DNA from: Acholoe squamosa
Taxonomy: Eukaryota; Annelida; Polychaeta; Phyllodocida; Polynoidae
Assembly: GCA_949317995.1 (NCBI GenBank)
Contig: OX439042.1
Location: 13,867,174 to 13,931,173, forward strand
Length of the DNA stretch: 64,000 nucleotides
Direction of reading: 5' to 3'
Under the pieces are notes generated by a model, which saw nothing but the letters and a program-made list of their open reading frames with translations, had not been told where the DNA came from and ran no database searches. Made by a program: the position numbers and the translations under genes. Below are positions 10,141 to 20,546 of the stretch, one piece after another (positions within the stretch are counted from its first letter, which is position 1; the number at the start of each line of letters is the position of its first letter).

Positions 10141-11005
10141 TACGAGGAGAGCAAGGAAACAACAGCTTAAAAGGTATAGGAAATTTTGTAAAAAATTTGA
10201 TTTACAATCTTTTCCTTGTTCCCCCTCTCAAGTTTCCATATATGCAGTTTACTTATCTGATTTCATGAAGCCATCATCTGTAAAAAATTATTTGTCTGCG
10301 GTTTGGTATTTTCAAAAAATTAAGGGCTATCCTGATTATAGTGGTAATTTCATGTTAAAGAAGACCCTTGATGGTATTGACAGGTTTTCTACCTGTTCAA
10401 CCAGAGTTATTCACCATTATTCTCCAAAAGACATGTTGAGGTTAAGGTCATTTTTGGACCTAACCAACATGGCAGACTTTAGATTTTGGATGGCAATTTT
10501 AACATGCTATAGGGGTGTGTTACGTGTGGGGCATGTAGTCGAGTCTCCACATTCCTTAAAGGTTGGTGATATTAATTTTCATCAGGATTATTTGTCTATG
10601 CGTATCAGAACATCCAAGACTGACCAGCTTGGTAAGAATGTGTTTAATATCTATTTGTCAAAGAATGTTAATTCTTCTTTATGTCCTTATCTAGGTCTGA
10701 AAAAGTTGTGCTGTGGTAGGGGTAGCAGGGAGTATCTGTTTAGTTCTAAGGTTAAGCCTCTTCAGTACCAGTATATCAACTCTAGGTTGAAGTCTTTATC
10801 CTTTCAAGCTGGTATCGAGGGGCGTGTCTCTACTCACTCCCTAAGGCACGGTGGTGCTACGTTATTAAAAGATGCTGGACTCAGTATAGAGTCTATCAAA
10901 AGGAGGGTTAATTGGAAATCTAACTCCGTTTTTAAGTACTTACATAATTACAAATTTGAACTATTGGAGTTAGATAGATTGTGTCAATCTCATTTGCAAT
11001 GTTGA
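10058..11005 (+). CDS. Tyrosine recombinase (integrase of the Ngaro element)
   Basis: 315 aa from the first ATG (10058), in a different frame from pol and overlapping it by 83 nt. Residues about 20-110 form the SAM-like core-binding domain (RRARKQQLKRYRKFC...SVKNYLSAVWYF). The catalytic domain has Arg156 (CYRGVLRVGHV), Lys187 (RTSKTDQ), the HSLR motif (His260-Arg263), Trp286, and a nucleophile Tyr294 or Tyr298 (FKYLHNY). The active-site set is complete. In DIRS-order elements this enzyme integrates a circular DNA copy by site-specific-type recombination. Initiation is not obvious and may depend on reinitiation after pol. Confidence 0.93.
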   Translation: MICVALIPEWERLLGRKRLLLAQSVSDNTRRARKQQLKRYRKFCKKFDLQSFPCSPSQVSIYAVYLSDFMKPSSVKNYLSAVWYFQKIKGYPDYSGNFMLKKTLDGIDRFSTCSTRVIHHYSPKDMLRLRSFLDLTNMADFRFWMAILTCYRGVLRVGHVVESPHSLKVGDINFHQDYLSMRIRTSKTDQLGKNVFNIYLSKNVNSSLCPYLGLKKLCCGRGSREYLFSSKVKPLQYQYINSRLKSLSFQAGIEGRVSTHSLRHGGATLLKDAGLSIESIKRRVNWKSNSVFKYLHNYKFELLELDRLCQSHLQC

Positions 11006-11052
11006 TTGATATGTGTTTTCACATGTGTTTGGCGTGTTTTTATGTGTTTTTT

Positions 11053-11219
11053 GGCATGTATGGTGCTGATAGCCCCAAGGTCAGTAACCCACCAAACTCA
11101 TGTGTCTGTGATATGATCTTTTATTATACTACTTCTCATATATTATTATTACTGTATATATCAACATTAGTATTATCGTTATTACCGGTATTTTATTCCC
11201 TGGCAGCGAGTTAACTTAT
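11053..11219 (+). repeat. Split direct repeat B1
   Basis: 167 bp, repeated without visible mismatch at 11546-11712. Its last three bases (TAT, 11217-11219) are also the first three of A2, giving the B1/A2 junction expected at the circle joint of a split-direct-repeat element. Confidence 0.92.
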
Positions 11220-11432
11220 GGAACTATATACACTCGTGTATATATATATAATTAACCGCGAACGGTTAGGGACTATTTGCAGCGCGCATTGGTATCTATG
11301 ATGTCATAGCATGACGTCATGGTCAACACTCCTCCAGTATATAAGAGGGGATTTTCAAGGTAACGGTCAATTGGCTCGTTTTCACCTGTACAGGTAACAC
11401 CACGCTGGGTGTTCCCTGGAATTTTAAATTTT
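11217..11432 (+). repeat. Split direct repeat A2, with a second promoter copy
   Basis: Second copy of A1. It includes the CRE at 11311-11320 and the TATA box at 11338-11347, so it could drive transcription rightward out of the element into 3' flanking DNA. A 113 bp AT-rich spacer of TATTGTTATTAC-like units (11433-11545) separates it from B2. Confidence 0.93.
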
Positions 11433-11545
11433 ACTATTGTCATTACTATTGTTATTACTATTGTTATTACTCTTTATTGTTATTATATTATGCATTTTAC
11501 TGACTATGCTTATTGTCAACTAATTATTATAGTTGTTTTAATAAA

Positions 11546-11707
11546 GGCATGTATGGTGCTGATAGCCCCAAGGTCAGTAACCCACCAAACTCATGTGTCT
11601 GTGATATGATCTTTTATTATACTACTTCTCATATATTATTATTACTGTATATATCAACATTAGTATTATCGTTATTACCGGTATTTTATTCCCTGGCAGC
11701 GAGTTAA

Positions 11708-11712
<5 letters not shown>
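11546..11712 (+). repeat. Split direct repeat B2, right end of the element
   Basis: Identical by eye to B1. It ends ...TTAACTTAT and runs straight into the AT microsatellite. Confidence 0.92.

Positions 11713-11767
<55 letters not shown>
11713..11767. repeat. (AT)n microsatellite
   Basis: Uninterrupted AT dinucleotides directly after the retrotransposon. With the AT run at 6811-6822 it shows the element lies inside an AT tract. Confidence 0.95.
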
Positions 11768-11769
<2 letters not shown>

Positions 11770-12221
11770 ACTGTGCTTGCAGAGGTTTTCCTAAAAATTA
11801 ACTATGGATAACTCTTGAATGTCATACTTAGCCTGTTGTACTGTATTTCTTCTCCATCTAGTAGACGCAGAATAAGTGCGATCCTTACCATCCCTGTGAG
11901 TGTTGAGTGTTCTGGTGCTGCCTTCCCTGTCTGAAGGGCTGCTCACACTACATTGTATCACCGTTTGGAACTGTAGGAATGGTAACATGGCAAAAGAATC
12001 CGCTAAACCATTAGGAACCATTAATTGAGGGCCCACTTTGTGCAGTGTTTCATAGGGTTGTTATGGAGCATGAACATCAACATAGTTACATGGCCATCCC
12101 TAGGAATCAAGATGTTGGTATTCCCTAAAATCAACCCAGTTGTATTTGCATTCAGAATCAATTTTTGGAACATGGGCATTATAAAAAATCAATAGGGTTA
12201 CCCGCATGAAGGGATAAGAAC
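11768..12221. other. Non-coding, nothing recognised
   Basis: No domain-bearing frame and no clear repeat boundaries. Confidence 0.4.
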
Positions 12222-12815
12222 CCCTAAGGAGACCTACCTGTGTCTGATGAGGGGATGAGGTGCTCCCCTGTGCCCTAGTTTGTCTGCACTATATAAACAA
12301 CTTATCACAACATGTATACATAGCCACTCCAGCCACCATCCGGCAGGTGTACTCTAAGTAACACCTGTCAGGACACTACTAATATAAGCTAAGTTGGGGT
12401 AGAGGACATTTTGTAGCTAAGGCCAGCAGATAAGTCTTTTATGTGGTTTCAAGGGGATGCTTTTGTTATCTTCCAATTAGTCTGCCATGATAGAAATGCT
12501 GATTTATTGTCGGTGTACCTTCCTCCCCAGATATGTATGTCACTCTGCATGATGTTGTGTGTCTCTTTCGATATTTTCTGTTCCTTGATGTTTCTTGAAT
12601 ACCATCATTCTGCTTGTCACTATAAAGTACTAGATCTATGTTCTCTCTCTCTCTCTCTGCCATGATAGAAATGCTGATAAATTGTCGGTGTACCTTCCTC
12701 CCTAGATATGCATGTCACTCTGCATGATGTTGTGTGTCTCTCTCGATATTTTCTGCTCCTTGATGTTTCTTGAAAACCATCATTCTGCTTGTTACTATGA
12801 AGTACTAGATCTATG

Positions 12816-12880
<65 letters not shown>
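12222..12880. repeat. Interspersed repeat with internal duplication and (CT)n tail
   Basis: Starts AGGAGACCTACCTGTG and matches 20144-20545 over its length, ending at AGATCT plus a CT tract in both places. In this copy the 3' part is tandemly duplicated with a 175 bp period (12482-12656 and 12657-12831), each ending in CT repeats; the final (CT)n is at about 12818-12880. Minus-strand frames rich in Arg-Glu here are only the translated CT tract. Confidence 0.8.
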
Positions 12881-12882
<2 letters not shown>

Positions 12883-13400
12883 TCCTAATCTCTCTCCCTC
12901 CCTCCTTCCCCATCTCTCTTGTGCCTTACCTATCCACTGGCATGGGTCCTGAGGGTTGCAAAACACCAATTGACGGGAGGTGGCAGCAGGAGACACTTTT
13001 TAGCTCCGCACTGAAGGGTGTTGTAAATGATTATTGGTCTAAAATCTGACAGTGGGTAGGCAAACCAGGTATCAAATTAATCCTTAGGGTGTATATTATC
13101 CGATTTGAGTGTTATTTAGGCTGATATTTGATGGTAAGTTGAGGGGGGTGCACTCTATTTAATTAGAGAATGTATTGAAATCATTCACTGCAAAACCCCC
13201 AAATCTGGGTATGTCCGCACTCTAAGGCCTATAGCAAAAAAGTTAATCACATTGTACCACATGCCATGGCCCTAAATTATTGGGAAAAATGTATATCTAC
13301 AAGAAAATAATAGTGGCTAAGCCCAGATACTTGCACAAGTATTTTATTTTCGCCCAAACGCTATATAGGCCAACAGTGGAAAAATAATTAGTGTTCTGCA
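12881..13400. other. Non-coding, nothing recognised
   Basis: No gene or clear repeat seen. Confidence 0.4.
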
Positions 13401-15046
13401 GCCTCTACGGGCTATATAGGGCCTTCTACCAAGTTTGTCAAATCTCGCTAAAATGTGTTTTTTTTGCTTAGGGTAAGTCAGTTTGACAATGTTATGGTGA
13501 GAAAGGGCAAGGGAATCAATAAAATTAGTGAGAAATCACTGAAAATCGTAGTAGCGGAGTTTCGGCCTTGGAGAGGTTTATGAGAAATATTCTGGTGTCA
13601 ATCCGCAAGCCTGATACTTTTCTCTTGGGGGTGCCAGGTAACCAAAATTATGGTTTTCAGGGTCAGAATGACCTGAATTTTACATTCTCAGCTGTTTCCA
13701 TCTATTTCTATCGTCCTCAGTGCTCTATGGGAGGCCTTTTCATGCATGGGGGGAAAACATCATTTTTCTCTCCCCGAGCTATGCAGCCAATGAATGTTTA
13801 CTGACACTTAATAAAATGTCCTTGTATTCACCATATCTGGTAAATTTTGTTGTCCTTATATGGGGGAGCTTGAATAATGTGTAAATGGGGCCATCTAAGC
13901 CATTACACATGGGGTTAAGATGCATTTTGTTGAATTTATTCCTTTATATCATTATATTTCCGAGGGTTTTTCATACATTTTAGCCAGATATTTCTGTGAA
14001 TTATAGCACCTAGAGAGGGAATAACACTCAGCACCTCACGTGGTGCCCCTTGGCTATCAGCATGTCAAATTTCTTGGCCTTGTGACCATTTATTCTATGT
14101 GAAGCACCATACATCCATGTCAATGCTAGAAATCGATAAAATCTACGGAGAGCGCACAGACTAATACCCGCTCTGGGAATTGATTCTCAGAGAGATTTGA
14201 GGGGCCTGAGGGGTATAAAAGTAAAAGATTCTGGATAAGACATTACTGGGCCAGTGAATAAAAGCTTTCCAAGCTATTTCATTGACCACCAAGATTCCAA
14301 CCCAGGCCTCTACGGGCTATATAGGGCCTTCTACCAAGTTTGTCAAATCTCGCTAAAATGTGTTTTTTTTGCTTAGGGTAAGTCAGTTTGACAATGTTAT
14401 GGTGAGAAAGGGCAAGGGAATCAATAAAATTAGTGAGAAATCACTGAAAATCGTAGTAGCGGAGTTTCGGCCTTCGCAAGGTTTATGAGAAATATTCTGG
14501 TGTCAATCCGCAAGCCTGATACTTTTCTCTTGGGGGTGCCAGGTAACCAAAATTATGGTTTTCAGGGTCAGAATGACCTGAATTTTACATTCTCAGCTGT
14601 TTCCATCTATTTCTATCATCCTCAGTGCTCTATGGGAGGCCTTTTCATGCATGGGGGGAAAACATCATTTTTCTCTCCCCGAGCTATGCAGCCAATGAAT
14701 GTTTACTGACACTTAATAAAATGTCCTTGTATTCACCATATCTGGTAAATTTTGTTGTCCTTATATGGGGGAGCTTGAATAATGTGTAAATGGGGCCATC
14801 TAAGCCATTACACATGTGGTTAAGATGCATTTTGTTGAATTTATTCCTTTATATCATTATATTTCCGAGGGTTTTTCATACATTTTAGCCAGATATTTCT
14901 GTGAATTATAGCACCTAGAGAGGGAATAACACTCAGCACCTCACGTGGTGCCCCTTGGCTATCAGCATGTCAAATTTCTTGGCCTTGTGACCATTTATTC
15001 TATGTGAAAGCTATTTCATTGACCACCAAGATTCCAACCCAGGCCT
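13401..15046. repeat. 905 bp direct tandem duplication
   Basis: Copy 1 starts at 13401 and copy 2 at 14306 (GCCTCTACGGGCTATATAGG in both); they are nearly identical by eye. Copy 2 lacks about 168 bp corresponding to 14104-14271, the break falling at the short shared AAG near AAGCTATTTC. The duplicated open frame (13568-13804 and 14485-14709) merely reflects the duplication and has no recognised domain. Confidence 0.9.
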
Positions 15047-15149
15047 CTGAGTCCACAGGTCATACCTAAACCATGATGGGTGTATGGAGGGGTGTTAGGG
15101 GATCTGCCCCCTTCGTATTGCCTGTTATCGATATTTTTACCTATTTGGT

Positions 15150-16124
15150 GCTAAAGATTTGTTACAAGCTACTCCAGAAACCTCTCCTTCCCATGAAATG
15201 ATATTTGTGATCTATTACAGGATACTTGATGCTGAATAAAGATCAAAGTAAAGGTCACAAATCATAGAAAGTGTGCATATGGGGCCTTACATGTCATTCG
15301 CCCAGACATGTGTCCAGAAAAAGAATGCTTATAGGTATGCTTCTTTTACAATAGCAGGACACATCTGACCTAAATGATAACGTGATTTTCTTAATCTACA
15401 GGTCAAAAGAGTCTGGACCTGAGATTTTCATGGAGGTATGAAGATTGTTTCTGTAGGAAATTAAGCCCTCAACATGGCTTGTAACTCAAATGTCATTCTC
15501 CCAGACACAATTTCGCCCAGACAATTTTGGTCATTTTGGGCACATTTTACACCCCTGGAGCCCAAAATATGCATATGGGACCATCAAAACATGAAGATCT
15601 CATCCAGCCTGACACTTTGAGCCAAAGACATAGAGGGAGAAACAAAATTCGAAGAGTAGGGGCTGGAATACCTCCAAATTCGTCATATGCAAACCTTCTA
15701 TGATTTTTGACCTAAAGCTTTCAGAATGGCAAAGAAAATGAGCCAAATCACCATACAATATGTAAAGAACTAATGCACAGTGCCACAGCACGTATATACA
15801 TCAAGCATGCCTGATAGCCCCATATGTATTCACACTTGTGAATATGTTTATTGCGAGTGCCTCAGGGATAAACAGTACCATGGAGCGGAATGGTGACCAA
15901 TGGTGTATTTGAAATGGCAGGACTCTGTAGACTACATTGTCATCACACTTTCTTTACCTTTTGATTACCAGACTCCAATGTTTACAAAAGGCAGACTAGC
16001 TCAACAGAGTAGTGAGACTGGGGGCATGCTTATTAGAATAACTGGTTGAGACCCAGGGGATAAGGGGAACAGCAAACCACGAAGGTCAAAGGAGACGGAA
16101 GACAAAGTGGTGATCCAGGATTTG
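15150..16124. repeat. Duplicated segment, copy B
   Basis: Counterpart of 6066-6575, interrupted by the MITE at 15253-15712. The near-identical core is at about 15917-16121. Directly after it, about 16137-16222 is a diverged tandem copy of the preceding ~100 bp (sharing GGATAAGGGGAACAGCAAAC). Confidence 0.8.
15253..15712. mobile_element. 460 bp MITE with 29 bp terminal inverted repeats
   Basis: The ends are inverted repeats of 29 bp with three mismatches (left GGTCACAAATCATAGAA..., right its complement ending ...TTTTTGACC). Both sides are flanked by TAAA, a likely 4 bp target-site duplication. Copy A of the surrounding segment lacks this block, which serves as an approximate empty site. The interior has CGCCCAGACA motifs and stretches similar to 3.9 kb and 46-47 kb. 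No coding capacity. Confidence 0.8.
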
Positions 16125-16222
16125 AAAATGCAGATTGGAATAAACTGGTGGTGACCGGGAGGATAAGGGGAACAGCAAACCACAAAATGGTGACGGAGGA
16201 CACAGTGGTGATACAAGATTTG

Positions 16223-16499
16223 AAAAGAGGGTGTGGATGTTCCTTCTCTAGGGCGGAATAAGGAGGTACACTCCATATTTTGTCAACAATTTCACCTAAA
16301 AATTCAATTATCTTTACTACAGATTTCTATTTAAACAAGAAAAATGTGGCTTTGGTCATGGGTAGGGGTTGCCACTCCTTACATCGTCAAGGACACACTT
16401 TTTGAGCTCTCATTAAATCATGTCATCTAGACAGTGATAAAGATAGTGTTGAAACAGCCCAGCAAATTGTCGTGACTCCTCGTCAACCTGTGTGAAGCG
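16223..16499. other. Non-coding, nothing recognised
   Basis: Lies between the duplicated segment and the satellite; no features seen. Confidence 0.4.
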
Positions 16500-17505
16500 G
16501 CTGACACATGTCGCTAGATGGAACACAACGTCGCTATGGCACAAGATCACCAGGAATAGCAATGGTGGTTATAACATGACCTCACCTCAGATGGCGAGGA
16601 TGGTGATCACTCAGACTCAACAGGGATGGCGACGTGGGTGATCACTCACCTCGCTAGATGAAACACGCACCTCGTCATAGCACATGTTCACCAGGGATGG
16701 CGAGGATCGTGATCACTCATCCTCACCAGGGATGGCGACATGAGTGATCACTCATCCTCACCAGGGATGGCGACATAAGTGATCACTCACTTCGCTAGAT
16801 GAGACGCACACCACGTCATAATGCACATTCACCACGGATAGCAACAATTGTGATCAGTCACCTCGCTAGATAAAACGCATACCTCGTGATAGCACAGGTT
16901 CACCACAGATGGTGAGGATCTTGATCACCCACACTCACCAGGGATGGAGACATGAGTGATCACTCACCTTGCTAGATGAAACGCACACCTCGTCATAGCA
17001 CATGTTCACCAGGGATGGCGAGGATCGTGATCACTCATCCTCACCAGGGATGGCGACATGAGTGATCACTCATCCTCACCAGGGATGGCGACATAAGTGA
17101 TCACTCACTTCGCTAGATGAGACGCACACCAGGTCATAATGCACATTCACCAGGGATAGCAACGATTGTGATCAGTCACCTCGCTAGATAAAACGCGTAC
17201 CTCGTGATAGCACAGGTTCACCACAGATGGTGAGGGTCTTGATCACCCACACTCACCAGGGATGGAGACACGAGTGATCACTCACCTCGCTAGATGAAAT
17301 GCACACCATGCCATAGTGCATGTTCACCATGGTTGGCGAGGATCGTGATGACTCACACTCATCAGGGATGGCAAGGCGGTTGATCACTCACCTCGCTAGA
17401 TGAAACGTCATAGCGCAGGTTCACCATGGATGGCGAGAATGGTGATCACTCAGACTCACCAGTGATGGCGACGCTGGTGATCACTCACCTTGTTAGATGC
17501 AAAGC
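16500..17505. repeat. Satellite with a 317 bp higher-order unit
   Basis: Built from variants of CACCAGGGATGGCGA..., GTGATCACTCA and CTCGCTAGATGAAACGC. The block starting TTCACCAGGGATGGCGAGG at 16687 recurs at 17004, a 317 bp period, itself made of shorter diverged monomers. GTGATCAC (containing a BclI-type palindrome) recurs in most monomers. No coding sequence. Confidence 0.85.
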
Positions 17506-17865
17506 TCATGATCATCAACATTGGTAATCATGCAGCCTCACATCTGCCAGATCAAAGTATGTTTTTCCAGAGAAGGTATTGCCATATGTATCTTCCCTCT
17601 AACCACAGACAAGGTGTTCATGTTGATATTTCCCTATTTATTTTTCATGTAACCAGAGAAAAGGTGTTTATGGATAGTTGCTTTCATTTTAGAGATACCT
17701 CTATCTAAATTCAATTGATATTCTCTCTATATATAATCTTGTTTGATTCAACTCTAAAGTATTACATGGAAATTAGTGTGAAACAAAGCACATTTGATAC
17801 GTATGGGACTTGTACTTCATGCCAACACTTCCTAGATAGGCTACATGTTGAACAATGGTGCTGTC
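17506..17865. other. Non-coding spacer between two satellites
   Basis: AT-rich; short open frames without features. Confidence 0.4.
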
Positions 17866-18560
17866 TCAACAACTTTGGCAATGGTGGTGATAAGTTGCCA
17901 CTGTGAGTGAGAGTGAGTGACAGATGATGCAATCCTCAGAGAGCATTGACTTGGAGTGACACAAATTCACGTATTGAGTGAGACCAATGTTGGCAGTGGT
18001 GGTGATAAGTCGCCATTTTGAAAGAAGATTAACTAGGAGTGATACAAACTCATGCAGTGAGTGAGAGCCATGTGGCAATGCAGGTGAAAAGTTGCCATTC
18101 TGAATGAGAGTTGACAAACAGTGGCACATATTGACAGAGTGAGTGAGATCCATGTTGGCGATGGTGGTGATAAGCTGCCATTCTGAGTGAGAGTTGACTG
18201 GGAGTGGCGCATAATCACGCAGGGAGTGAGATCCATATTAGTGATGTTGGTGATAAGTCGCCATTCTTAGTGAGAACTGACTGGGAGTGGCACATAATCA
18301 CACAATGAGTCAGATCCATGTTGGCGATGGTTGGGATAAGCCGCCATTCTGACTAAGAGTTGACAGGCAGTGGCACATACTCACGCAGTGAGTTAGATCC
18401 ATGTTGGCAATGGTGGTGATAAGTCACCATGCTTTGGGAGGGATGACAAGGGGTGGCACATACTCACGCAGTGAGTGAGATCATGTTGGCAACTGTTGTG
18501 ATAAATCGCCATGCCATGTGAGACCTTCACACAGTGGCGAAAGGAGTCACTATTGATGAC
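17866..18560. repeat. 83 bp satellite, about eight units
   Basis: The unit contains GTGGTGATAAGTCGCCATTC, GAGTGAGAGTTGAC, GGGAGTGGCACATA and CACGCAGTGAGTGAGATC; the period counted between adjacent units is 83 bp, with moderate divergence. The shared GGCGANNNTGGTGAT core suggests a distant relation to the satellite at 16500-17505. Minus-strand repetitive peptides here are artefacts. Confidence 0.85.
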
Positions 18561-19337
18561 CAATCATGGCGACAGATAATGACAATTTGCTGGGAGGTAG
18601 ACCCTACTGGTGTGGAATTTAAAGATTTAGCCTAAAATGCCCACATTGTCTTGCTCTTCTGATATTACTAATTTTGACATTAAATTCTCACACACTCCCT
18701 TATGCAACTTGTCCTCCTGAACACTACACTCCACAGTAGTCAAAAGGCCCAGAACCTGTAGGCTTAGAAACCCTGCCTCTCTCAATACCCATATCATTTG
18801 ATGCGGGAAACAGGCCAGCGTCTCTTGTCCAGCTCATGTGACGGCCCCTTAGTGATATCACCAAGGCTACAGGTGGGTAGCGACATCTACATGTTGTTTG
18901 GAGTCACTGTAGGTAGGCTACTAGGGAAACTGTAGCCGCCTCCGGTCTGCCTGGCATTTTTCTCACATTAAATTATCATTTCTGCTATTTACGAGAGACT
19001 GTAGCTTGATCATGATTTAAAATTTCAAAGATCTGCCCCATGGATAACCCTGTATACTAGACATTTCTAGACTTCTAAAAATGGAGGTTGTTTTCGGAAA
19101 ATTAAGTTGATTAACATTCAATCTCAACCATTTTGGGGGATTTCAGCGAAGATAGATCTACTGTGACAGTGAGGCACATTCATCAGAATTCGACAATCAA
19201 TGTGTCCTCTTTTCATCTTGTATATAACTAGATCTAGATCTAGTTTAACAGCAGCCAGCTCTGCTGTGCCGAGCCACAGGACATGTGCCCTGCTACCGAC
19301 GTGGCAATGGGGCTCTCAGCGCAGACATCGGAAAAGG
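18561..19337. other. Non-coding, nothing recognised
   Basis: No supported gene. Confidence 0.4.
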
Positions 19338-19880
19338 AAAGTTGTGTTGCTACGCAACATCACTAGCCACTGCATGATAAGTATGACGTCACGGGCACTG
19401 TGTTTGTATCGTAGTAATCAAGGCCCAAATTCTCTATATAACTAAGAACCTATGGCTATGACAACAGCTGAATAGAATGAAATCACCGAGAAAATGATCA
19501 CTGAATTATGAAAAGATTGGGGCCGTAATATGACTATCATAGCCTTTTAAAATATGTGCTGAGCACAGAGAAACACTTTGTCTGCGGCACTCGCGCCGTG
19601 GACGTTGGAGCGTCACCTTGGTTACGGGAATTTCTGTCTCAACGAATATGTGATGTCACAGACGTCATGGCTGCCTCCATGAGCAAAAGGGAAACCATTA
19701 ATAGGGTTGCAAGCTCCCTGGGGACGTCAGAACAGAAAGTTGTGTTGCTACGCAACATCACTAGCCACTACATGATAAGTATGACGTCACAGGCACTGTG
19801 TGACGTACTGTGTGACATCATATGTGATGTCACAGACGTCATGGTGTCCTCCATGAGCAAAAACGAAACCATTAATAGGG
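19338..19880. promoter_or_regulatory. Duplicated X-box/CRE-rich patch, possible regulatory module
   Basis: A 65 bp module at 19338-19402 recurs at 19736-19800 with two differences. Each copy has the palindrome GTTGCTACGCAAC (19346-19358, 19744-19756), which fits an RFX X-box, followed 25 bp later by a consensus CRE TGACGTCA (19384-19391, 19782-19789). A second module, TATGTGATGTCACAGACGTC..., is at 19647 and again at 19821 and carries further CRE-like sites. This could be a promoter or enhancer, or the promoter part of an unrecognised repeat. No transcript is identified; the open frame at 19556-19933 follows the duplication and has no domain. Confidence 0.45.
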
Positions 19881-20143
19881 TGGCCCCAGGTTGCAAGCTC
19901 CCTGGGCCGCTATGTGGCAGGGCAACCTCTTAAAAGGGAGAGACACTGCAGGAGCTTGGTTCAATATAGCTGACGATCTAAAAGTTCACTGACAGAATTA
20001 CTGAAGACATTGATTTGAAGACTCATCTATTTATATTATCATATAAACATTTGATTTGGTAGGGGGTCGTAGAATGAGGGTTTGTTCACTGTTCGGTTTT
20101 AGAGGATCCCTGGTAGATTCATCAGTTATTTTCTACAGTGAAA

Positions 20144-20498
20144 GGAGACCTACCTGTGCCTGCTGAGGGGATGAGGTGCTCCCTAGTGACCTAGTTTGTC
20201 TGTCTTTATACACAGCCTATCACAACATGTACACATACCCACTCTGGCAGGTATAACCTAAGTAACACCTGTCAAGACACAACTGATATGAGCTAAAAGG
20301 GGGCAGAGGAGATGTCTGTGTATCCAGGGAGACGCTTGTCTAATCTTCCAATTAGCCTGCCATGATTTCGAGCGTTGATAAATTGTTGCTGTACCTTCCT
20401 CTCTAGATCTGTGTGTCACTCTGAATGCTGAAGTGATCATCTTCAGATAAGTTCCCCTCCTTGATTTTCCTTGAATATCATCCTGCTTGTACTATAGA

Positions 20499-20545
<47 letters not shown>
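20144..20545. repeat. Interspersed repeat, second copy, with (TC)n tail
   Basis: Matches 12222-12660 from AGGAGACCTACCTGTG to AGATCT followed by TC repeats, with many substitutions. A retroposon or MITE family is possible; no terminal inverted repeat was seen. Confidence 0.75.

Positions 20546-20546
<1 letters not shown>

Larger units (their letters stand above)
6820..11712 (+). mobile_element. Ngaro-type (DIRS order) tyrosine-recombinase retrotransposon, nearly intact
   Basis: The 4.9 kb element has the split direct repeat layout A1 (6820-7035), gag-pol-YR, B1 (11053-11219), A2 (11217-11432), 113 bp spacer, B2 (11546-11712). The proteins are a Cys/His-finger gag, RT plus RNase H, and a tyrosine recombinase. 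There is no integrase, protease or methyltransferase domain. Absence of the methyltransferase together with split direct repeats points to Ngaro rather than DIRS or PAT. Integration uses the recombinase on a circular intermediate, so no target-site duplication is expected. RT, RNase H and recombinase active-site residues are all present. The only coding lesion seen is an in-frame TGA in gag. Each A repeat matches its partner without visible mismatch, as does each B repeat, suggesting a recent insertion. Confidence 0.9.

Noticed and set aside
12620..12996. Arg-Glu repeat peptides on the minus strand
   Set aside because: Translated (CT)n microsatellite.
13568..13804. Open frame repeated at 14485-14709
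   Set aside because: A by-product of the 905 bp duplication; no recognisable protein features.
19556..19933. 125-codon frame in the CRE-rich patch
   Set aside because: Its repetitive peptide comes from tandem DNA modules and it has no domain.
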